A DNA stretch of 64,000 nt from Antitrichia curtipendula. Its lineage: Eukaryota > Streptophyta > Bryopsida > Hypnales > Leucodontaceae. The position numbers were made by a program, and so were the translations under genes. The notes beneath the pieces are model-generated. The model was not told the origin of the DNA and made no database searches. It saw only the letters and a list, made by a program, of their open reading frames with translations. The stretch's first letter is position 1. The number at the start of each line of letters is the position of its first letter. The stretch is from the NCBI GenBank assembly GCA_951230915.1, contig OX579633.1, forward strand, positions 20,742,574-20,806,573, given 5' to 3'. Positions 57,412 to 64,000 of the stretch are shown here, in pieces.

Positions 57412-58564
57412 AAGGGGTGTTTGAAGTATAGTCCTATTAATAATGATCTATTAGAAAAAATTTAGTTTCATTTTAATAGAAATACATGTGTTTTCAATAG
57501 AATCGTACTAAAAATCTCTTAACCCTTCACCGCCCAAGGGGACCAAAAGTGTCCTCACACAGTCTAGCAATCAACTTCAAAGGGTTGTAACTTTTGCATC
57601 CGATGTCCAAATTCAATAAAATTTGTTGAATTTTTTTTTCATACTAGTCTATTTTCGGTGGTAAAATTTTCAAATCTATCCAAGATGTACTGAGTTTTTG
57701 AAATCCATTCAAAGTTCGCAGGTTCAATTTGAGTTCACCACATTGCATTGAGATGGCTGCAACTCCGGGGGCTTGTATCTTTTTCATCAAATGTTATTTT
57801 TCAATAAAATTTGTTGGATTTTGTTTCCCATAAGGTCTACTTATTGTGGTAAAATTTTCATGTCAATCCAAGTTGTTTTGAATACTTGGGAGCAATTCAA
57901 AGTTCAAAATCCAAACATTTTTGCATCACAGTGAACTTCGGCGGCTTATAACTTCTTCAGAAAGGGTTTGTTTTCAATAATTTTGTTGGAAAAGTTGCAC
58001 ATACTAGTCTAGTTCTTGTGGTAAAAATTTCATATCAATCCAAGAAGTTATAATTGACTGAGAATCATTTTAGTAGAGGTAGGTTCAGCCATAGATGTGT
58101 TTTGTTGCTACCTATTTCACTATTTTTTGACATTTCAAAACAATTTTGCAAACGCAATGAATCAATTGAATGATTTTCTTTTCCACCAAAGTATTTGTCA
58201 CTTGGTTTTGAATCACTTTATAGCTTAAATTTTTTTCATTTGAGTAGGTTTAGAAATCGAATTTCACCTCCAACTGTGTTTTTAGGAAAATTTCAGCATC
58301 TTTTTTCAACTCTAGAACATTATAATCTTTCAATCTCTACTGTCAAATGACCCCAAATTTGATTTACACCATCTACAACATGCATACTACAAGATTGTAC
58401 GGTTGAGATTTTCATAACTCTCTCACATTTAGACTTATAACACTTGAAAAGCAAGGTTGTTTTTTGACATGGTTAGACCTTGGGTGGTGTAGGGTTAAAA
58501 GGTCATAATTACTTATAGAACTATATTACTACGACTATATTTAAAACACTCCTTTTGCTTGTAG
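57412..58564. mobile_element. Small TA-flanked TIR element hosting a family F copy
   Basis: Inverted repeats of about 32 bp lie at 57412-57443 (CTACAGGCAAAAGGGGTGTT...) and 58533-58564 (...AACACTCCTTTTGCTTGTAG). Removing the family F element at 57519-58498 leaves a MITE of about 175 bp. TA occurs at both edges, as expected for Tc1/mariner-type insertion, but a TA match alone is weak evidence. Confidence 0.55.
57519..58498 (+). mobile_element. Family F TTAA element
   Basis: A 980-bp element, from TTAACCCTTCACCGCCCAAGG at 57519 to CCTTGGGTGGTGTAGGGTTAA ending at 58498, with 17-bp imperfect TIRs. The interior aligns by eye with the copy at 40924 throughout (AAAGTGTCCTCACACA, TGAACTTCGGCGGCTT, ACAAGATTGTACGGTTGAGA), though the outermost bases differ. 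It lies inside a smaller TIR element. It is non-coding. Confidence 0.87.
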
Positions 58565-59635
58565 CGATATAAATGAGTTATGAGTGAATGAAGTTATATT
58601 TTTCAAACTTCATATGTCAATTGTCGCTATTTTAAGTCTTGAATGATAAACTGAAGGACATTTTTGGAAAGTATTTTGAAATTTTTACGAGGACGTGGAT
58701 TTATCTCAATCAAAAATCAATAATTACTTCAAACTCTTACCATTGTTTTCATAATTTAAAACATAAGTACAAAATAAAATCATGATTTTGACATATTTTG
58801 AAGGAGCCATAATAATAAAAGGCACCAAGTTTGAAAGAAATGTAATTTTAAAATTTCTTAGACATCTTCAATGCATGCAATTATTCAAATTATGTCATTT
58901 TGTATAATTGAACAAACTAAATCAAAAATGAATATTGGTTGCGTTGTACATTAGATAACCAGATTCACAAAAGTCATAAAATTTGTATTGGGAAGCATTG
59001 CACCAATAAGTTGTAAATTTTTGAATTTTTTTGGAATTCATGATAAGATTAAATTTATGCAATGGTTCTTTTAAGTAAAAATGGGCTTACAGAATAAAAT
59101 TACATTGTAATTATAAAAATCAAATGCATAAAAGTCATAATTTGTATGTAAGTGGATGGAAAGAAATGCTTCAATAAGTTATAAATGTAGTTCTAATGTG
59201 GTTCTAAAATTGCTTTCTTTTTCAATTGGGAAGGGTCTTAGAATCATAGCACCAAACCCTAATTTTGGGGGCAACACCAAACCTTTAACTCTTGAACGGC
59301 ACGAATTCTATTTATTGGGAGGCACTAAGCTTTAAGGTATGGTGGTCTAAAAGCAACCTTGCTTTAAAAGTGACCTTTAACATAGAGGTACATTTTGCTT
59401 TCTTCAATGTATGAACATTATACATTTCAAGAGGGGTTGCTTTTAGTGACCGTTGCATTTCAATTTCAAAAATTTGTTACTAATTTTTACAAAGGTTCAA
59501 AAAATATGAAACAACTTGGGTTAAATGCCAATTTCATTTTTCTTCCTTGGAAAATTTACTGAAATTATTTCAAGGAGTTTAGCTTCCCCACAAATGCAAT
59601 CAGCTCTTAAAAAGTGGCTTTAAGAGCAGACTAGC
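58565..59635. other. AT-rich spacer before the second gene island
   Basis: No gene or bounded element is recognised. Base composition rises in GC after about 59590. Confidence 0.35.
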
Positions 59636-59787
59636 TCAATGGTGGGAGGAGCACCGAACCCTAACTCTGCAGGAACATCTCATGCAAAACGTGTTGGCGA
59701 TGGGTTTGTCAAAAGCGCTCTTTGTCCCGTCGCAATGGCGCCTAAACCTTCCAGCAGTTGGTGTTGCAAGTCCCATTCTCCTCCCCA

Positions 59788-60153
59788 AGTGACTAGCTCC
59801 CACTGGAAGTCAAGCCGTGCGGGCGCTAACTGACGGTGGGGATGGACCTGCTGCGTGGAGCGATGTGGATGGAAGGTGTTGATCAGGGCTTTTTTTTTGG
59901 GCGAAATTTCGCTAGACTGTCAGAAATCTAACCTATCTGGCTTCATCCCTCCCAAAACTAGCCTCTCCAATGAAGCCAGCAAGGGGGACACAAGTCCAAA
60001 AAACACGCCCTGGTGTTGATGCCACCCCGATTGGGCCCACTGCTGGGAGCTGGCTGCTTGGCATTCTCTTGCCCACCTTTGATCACGGAGTAGGTCCATC
60101 TCCACCCTCGGTTAGCGCCCGCACGGCCCGGCTTCCGGTGGGAGCTAGTCACT
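59788..60153. repeat. Inverted repeat, two arms of about 70 bp
   Basis: AGTGACTAGCTCCCACTGGAAG...GTGCGGGCGCTAAC...GATGGACCTGCTGCGTGG at 59788-59858 is mirrored at 60084-60153. The arms are GC-rich and about 225 bp apart. They may be two opposed copies of one short repeat; a tRNA-A-box-like phrase (TAGCTCAATGGTGGGAGGAGC at about 59632) lies near by, but no B box was found, so a SINE origin is only a guess. Confidence 0.6.
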
Positions 60154-60948
60154 GGGTTCTCCTCCCGAACAAGAAACAAAGTGTCCGCGTGGCCCTCGCC
60201 GTGACGGACGGATGCAGCATCAGCACCAGCAGCAGTCTACAGTCGAACCTGGCCATTGATGAAGTGGCACCCCCCCGGAAAAATCAATTCCTCGACTTTT
60301 CCATTATTTCCTCCCCAACTGCCAGACTGCCATTGTGTCACAGGTGATGCTCACCAGTCAGCATCGCAAATACAACATATCCAGCCATGACCGCAGCTAG
60401 GAAGTTTCCCAAACAGATGCACGCGCTTTGCAGCGGACTTCGGATGCACTCACCGTTATAAAGTGTTGCTGCACACACCTGCCTCTTGTGGGCGCTGTCG
60501 TATTGCGCTTCCGCTGGCCAAGTCGGTGCTGATCATGAGCATGGTGGGCGTGGGCTTACCATTTTCGGCTCTTCATTCCGTCCACAATTTCCAACAATAT
60601 CCCATGAATTGAACACTCACATACCTCTTTTAGAAACTCAGGTCTCTGCAGTATCATATCATATCATATCGCCAGCCAGTCGTCCTGCAGTCCTGTCCAC
60701 TGCAGTTCGCATTTGCTATTTGTGCTTCAGTGTGGGCGCACACCTTTCTGGAATTATCGAGAGACAAACCAATTTGTCTTGAGTGTCTGTCTTGAAGGTA
60801 CCGCCGTTCGGGAGAGAAACCATTTATTTGGTCCTGTCTTGGAAGTGCCGCCGTCGCCGCCTCCGTTCTTAACCCTCGTGGGGTTGTTTTCTTTGATTTC
60901 GAGCTTGTGTTGTAGTGGTAGTAGTACCGCGTTCGTTTTTGTTTGAGA
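60154..60948 (+). promoter_or_regulatory. Upstream/leader region of the second small gene
   Basis: Mixed to GC-rich DNA directly before the ATG at 60949, probably promoter and 5' leader. It contains an ATCAT repeat at about 60651-60669 and a GTAGTA tract at about 60914. No TATA box or start site can be assigned. Frames in the region lack recognisable domains. Confidence 0.4.
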
Positions 60949-61308
60949 ATGGGTATCTGTGCGGTTAAAGGACCGGTAGTGCTCCATGAGGAGCCCGAAG
61001 ATGGAGAGCTTTCTCCTCGGAGCACGATTAGCAGTGCCAGTAGCAGCAGCAGCAGTGGCTATGGGAGTGCTACCTCATCGCTGGAGCTTGATTCTTCTTC
61101 GCCCGTGTGGCAGCGAACCATTCCCAAGGGCCGACGTTGCAAGCCGCTCTCGTTTTCAGGGATGATTCTCTACGACGAGAATGGGAAGCGAGTCGAATTG
61201 TCGCTGGAGGATCTCGAAGAGGACGACGATGACGACGAGTATTTCAGCTCGCAACGGAACCTGGCTGAGCGGGAAGCTGAGTTTCAGATGCCAACAAGCG
61301 TGAATTGA
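60949..61308 (+). CDS. Small plant-type protein of unknown function
   Basis: An intronless frame of 119 residues. The ATG at 60949 is chosen because no ATG lies further upstream in frame. From the N-terminus: MGICAVKG, where Gly2 and Cys4 would allow N-myristoylation and palmitoylation (inference), a Ser-rich stretch at 25-52, a compact core at 53-82 (VWQRTIPKGRRCKPLSFSG, then ILYDENGKRV), an acidic run EEDDDDDEY at 90-98, and a charged tail. The core recalls a WQ...G..C....FSG...YD pattern that I remember from uncharacterised short land-plant proteins; this is unchecked memory. No catalytic motif or membrane segment is seen. Codon use is GC-richer than the surrounding DNA, as expected for a real gene. 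Function unknown. Confidence 0.72.
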   Translation: MGICAVKGPVVLHEEPEDGELSPRSTISSASSSSSSGYGSATSSLELDSSSPVWQRTIPKGRRCKPLSFSGMILYDENGKRVELSLEDLEEDDDDDEYFSSQRNLAEREAEFQMPTSVN

Positions 61309-62158
61309 AGTCGCCAATTCTGAAGAACTCGCCATTTCTGCCATTTCTTAAGGACTCCTCAATTCTGGAGGACTTGCCATTTCTGGACTGGAGGACACAC
61401 TGTGGCTTCGTCAAATTTTGTGCTGACGGGAGATTTGATTTTTGAATGGAGGCAAGTGCTTAATTAGGGTTTTGCGGGCGGATGGAACTGGAGTTCATGT
61501 GCGCACTGATCATCATCCCAGCCTTTGTTGTATAGAGGACAGTCACCCTACATTTTATCTGTCTTTGGGGTAGATTTTGCCGATCAATGTACATATGGGG
61601 TAGATTTTGGACTATGTAGACTGAGAATTGGGCTCCGTAGCTGTACAGCTGACTACAACCGAGGCTTGTTTTGTAATAATTTAAGAGTCTCTTCACCTTT
61701 TAAGAGAAGAGAGAAGTGATTAGAAGTCTTGTTCACCTTGGGTCCCTTGTCAGGCACCAAGGAGAAGGACGAGTTTGACATTCTCTGTTACGAGAGACTC
61801 TGTCGACCAAGGTTACAAACCCATGTTACGAGAGGAGTCTACCAATTCTGAGTTTTCAATGAAGAATTCAGTGAGAGACTTCATTTTCCTCACAAATCAA
61901 CAAAGAATTTGCATTAATGGGGGAACAGGGTCTGTTGTATTGAAGGTTTTAGGTCAAGGCATTTTCTTGTGGGGAGGATGGGTGGTTCATTGCAGGGGTT
62001 AGTGCCTTTGAAGTCACCATTTAGCCTTGCTGGTGCTGTTTTGTGGGGTTCCTGATCAGGTGGAGCAAGACAAGCATGTTATGTGGAAAATTTTGTTGCA
62101 TAGGAAACGGAAAGGTTTCCTTTTTGTGGTCAAATCAAGGAATTAGTGTGGCTCTTGC
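61309..62158 (+). other. 3' flank of the second small gene
   Basis: This is probably 3' UTR and downstream DNA. It begins with imperfect repeats of CCAATTCTG/GCCATTTCTG (61312-61386) and later has GGGGTAGATTTTG twice (61568 and 61597). Frames at 61775-62002 and 62043-62351 show no recognisable domain. Confidence 0.4.
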
Positions 62159-62291
62159 TTTACGTATAGGGCAATGCCCGAGGAGGAGGGAATTTCGCCA
62201 AAAAAAGGGCAGACGAGGAGGGCGGAGCCCGACGAGGAGGCCCTTCTTTTTGGCGAAATTCCCGACGACGAGGGGCATTGCCCGGCGTAAA
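62159..62291. repeat. GC-rich hairpin, arms about 60 bp
   Basis: TTTACGTATAGGGCAATGCCC followed by GGAATTTCGCCAAAAA is mirrored by TTTTTGGCGAAATTCC and GGGGCATTGCCCGGCGTAAA. The centre contains GAGGAGGGCGGAGCCC- and CGACGAGGAGG-type repeats. The block is far richer in GC than its flanks. It may be a foldback element; the role is unknown. Confidence 0.8.
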
Positions 62292-62353
62292 CGACCGGTG
62301 GGCAACGAATTTTCGTTGGATGAGATCGCGAACTGGATGAAAAATCCGTAATC

Positions 62354-62385
62354 CCCGATTACGCGGTTTTGCCCGCGTAATCGGG
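62354..62385. repeat. Perfect 13-bp stem-loop
   Basis: CCCGATTACGCGG and CCGCGTAATCGGG enclose a 6-base loop (TTTTGC). Imperfect pairing extends to GTAAT/ATTAC outside. It lies about 60 bp after the larger hairpin and shares TTACG/CGTAA and GCCCGC motifs with it, so both may belong to one element of about 230 bp. Confidence 0.85.
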
Positions 62386-62391
62386 CATTAC

Positions 62392-62885
62392 AGCTCAGAA
62401 TTCGCCCGCCTTTTGAACGGGACGAATCCCAGCGGTGGTTTACGTAGTCAGAGTTGCACTCTGGCCTTGTCTGTCAAGGCCTTGATTTTATTGTAATGTA
62501 ATGTAATGTCGAGAGCGGGTTTGATTGGACAGGATATTCCTATGGAGCAATTTGTTACTTTAATAATGAAAGTTTATTTGTGATTTGTCATCAAAAGGAA
62601 TTCAATTTTGTTTTCAGTGTCTGACTCTTCTTACCATACGCAGGCTTTGGGAGATTCCAAAGTCCAGAGCTGTCTGACTGTGATCGATCAGTATACGGTC
62701 AGTTGATGTTTGCAGCTTTCGGAGAAAGCATTTCTCAGTCGTCTCCACCAAGGTAGAAGTACCTATTTGTGAAAACTTAAGCATCTCAGCCTGTAGGATA
62801 TGTGAAATTCATTGAGAAATTGAGTTCAATGTGTGGAATCATAAGGATGAGGAAGAATGCTAGAAACAAACCATTTTTTTTCTTC
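62392..62885. other. Spacer, no gene seen
   Basis: Mixed sequence with a TAATG repeat at about 62493-62508. No recognisable gene or element ends. Confidence 0.35.
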
Positions 62886-63635
62886 TTAACGCTTAAACTT
62901 GGAACATCATTGGTGCCATTCTGTGGTGCTTGGATGACAATCCAATGAGTAAAAAAAGTTATTGGAAGCATTTTTTCATCCCCGTTTTCCTTGTCAACCT
63001 TTCATGTTGGGTTTCAAAAATTATCCAATTGAGTTTTACTCTTGCCAGTGTCTCTCTTCACGTAAATGGAAAATTAGTAAAAGAAATGGATCACAAAATA
63101 TGCTATTTTAGTGTATTTGGAGAAGTTATTGCTCCTTGCTGTAAATCTGAAATTTCTTTACAAAAATGATATTTTCTGAGTTTGAGTCCAACTAATAAAA
63201 CAAAGGTCATCTATTCTAGTTTCTACTTCAATTTGAATTCTAAAAAAATTCCTAATATTGAATATTTAATTGCAATTTGAACTTTGGGTGTATTTTCAAT
63301 GTCTACTAAATTCTAATTATGGAATGACATGAAAATTGAATTTAGACTATGGTATTTGTCATTGTAATGTACACACATGTTGAAATTTTCAGATTTTTTG
63401 AAATAATTTTCTATTTGATATGATTTTTCTTCACTTTTCCTTCCAAAATTCTCAAAAAAATCAGTTTTCCACAAAAAAATCTTAAAAATTTGTGAAGTAA
63501 AGAAAACATGTAATTTTATCTCTGAAAAATAAATATAAATTTTTTTATACATATCCAGTTGCAAAATAGTAGCAAACTAAGTGACGGATAGTGAGGCTTA
63601 AATCAGTGGACATGGATTCATCATTTAGTGGTTAA
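62886..63635 (+). mobile_element. Family E TTAA element
   Basis: A 750-bp element from TTAACGCTTAAACTTGG at 62886 to GATTCATCATTTAGTGGTTAA ending at 63635. Landmarks: AGCATTTTTTCATC, CCTTTCATGTTGGGTT, ATGGATCACAAAATATGCTATTTTAG, CTAGTTTCTACTTCAATTTGAATTC. The right TTAA is shared with the next copy. It is non-coding. Confidence 0.78.
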
Positions 63636-64000
63636 CCCTGGAGCGCCGCGGACGCCATTCCGTGGCGTTTTGATGACATTACTGTTGAGCTAAGAATAGT
63701 TCAAAAGCATTTTTTCATCTTCTTTTTCCTTGTTGACCTTTCATATTGGATTATGAAGAGTATCCAATTGAGTTTGTACTCTTTCCAATATTTGTCTTCA
63801 TGGAAATGAGAAGTTATTAAAAAAAACGGATCACAAAATATGTTATTTTAGAGTATTTTGGGAAGTTATTGATCCTTGCTCTAAATCTGAAATTTCTCCA
63901 CGAAAATGATATTTTTTGAGTTTGAGGCCAACTAACAAAATGAATTTCATCTACTCTAGTTTCTACTCCAGTTTGAATTTTGAAAAAACTCCTAATATTG
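63632..64000 (+). mobile_element. Family E TTAA element, continues beyond the window
   Basis: It begins TTAACCCTGGAGCGCCGCGG at 63632, then repeats the previous element in the same orientation (AAAAGCATTTTTTCATCTTC, TTGACCTTTCATATTGGATT, CGGATCACAAAATATGTTATTTTAG, CTCTAGTTTCTACTCC). The GC-rich first 35 bp differ from the previous copy's left end and may be closer to the original terminus. The right end lies outside the window. Confidence 0.78.

Noticed and set aside
59632..59660. Possible tRNA or SINE start (TAGCTCAATGGT)
   Set aside because: It resembles an A box, but no B box, cloverleaf or 3' end could be found.
62043..62351. 102-codon plus-strand frame through the GC-rich hairpin
   Set aside because: Its Arg/Gly/Pro-rich translation comes from the inverted repeat itself.
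1..64000. CRISPR array, rRNA operon or clear tRNA gene
   Set aside because: No regular short direct repeats with unique spacers, no rRNA-like conserved sequence and no tRNA fold with both internal boxes were seen.

Overview
The window looks like nuclear DNA from a land plant with a large, repeat-rich genome. The evidence is one plant-specific gene, a SIAMESE/SMR-type CDK inhibitor near 1.4-1.9 kb, one further small plant-like gene at 60.9-61.3 kb, and about 59 kb of very AT-rich, gene-poor, transposon-filled sequence between them. The exact lineage cannot be read from the sequence. The low gene density and the abundance of TTAA-flanked (piggyBac-type) elements would suit a seed-free plant such as a fern or lycophyte better than a well-studied flowering plant, but this is inference. 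A 200-base run of N (19623-19822) is an assembly gap.

Layout. 1-4.1 kb: upstream region, SMR gene and its 3' flank, of mixed base composition. 4.1-28.7 kb: AT-rich DNA with many non-autonomous elements that start TTAACCC and end GGGTTAA, plus several foldback repeats, a Mutator-like MITE and the gap. 28.7-34.1 kb: a full-length piggyBac element with TTAA target duplications and perfect 12-bp terminal inverted repeats (TIRs). It holds a degenerate transposase in which all three catalytic aspartates survive; the gene is broken by at least twelve in-frame stops and one frameshift. 34.1-58.6 kb: more TTAA elements, often nested in each other, CACTA-like elements and hairpins. 58.6-62.9 kb: a GC-richer gene island with the second small gene, followed by GC-rich hairpins. 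62.9-64 kb: two head-to-tail TTAA elements sharing one TTAA.

I sorted the TTAA elements into working families A to H by shared ends and interiors. A (about 930-955 bp) and B (about 920 bp) are commonest. C (about 650 bp), D (about 200-230 bp), E (about 750 bp) and F (about 980 bp) have two or more copies each. G has TIRs like GGGTCAYTGCAAGAAA, and H is a single weak candidate. A, B and F share an internal module of about 85 bp although their termini differ. Several copies sit inside others at a TTAA, so relative ages can be read off.

How the parts relate. The two host genes are unrelated small genes at opposite ends and do not form a unit. Most of the window records repeated piggyBac-type activity. 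The only transposase seen is dead, and its termini (CCCTTTAGGGCC) differ from those of the MITEs (CCCCTAAAGG and variants), so a different, unseen transposase probably moved the MITEs.
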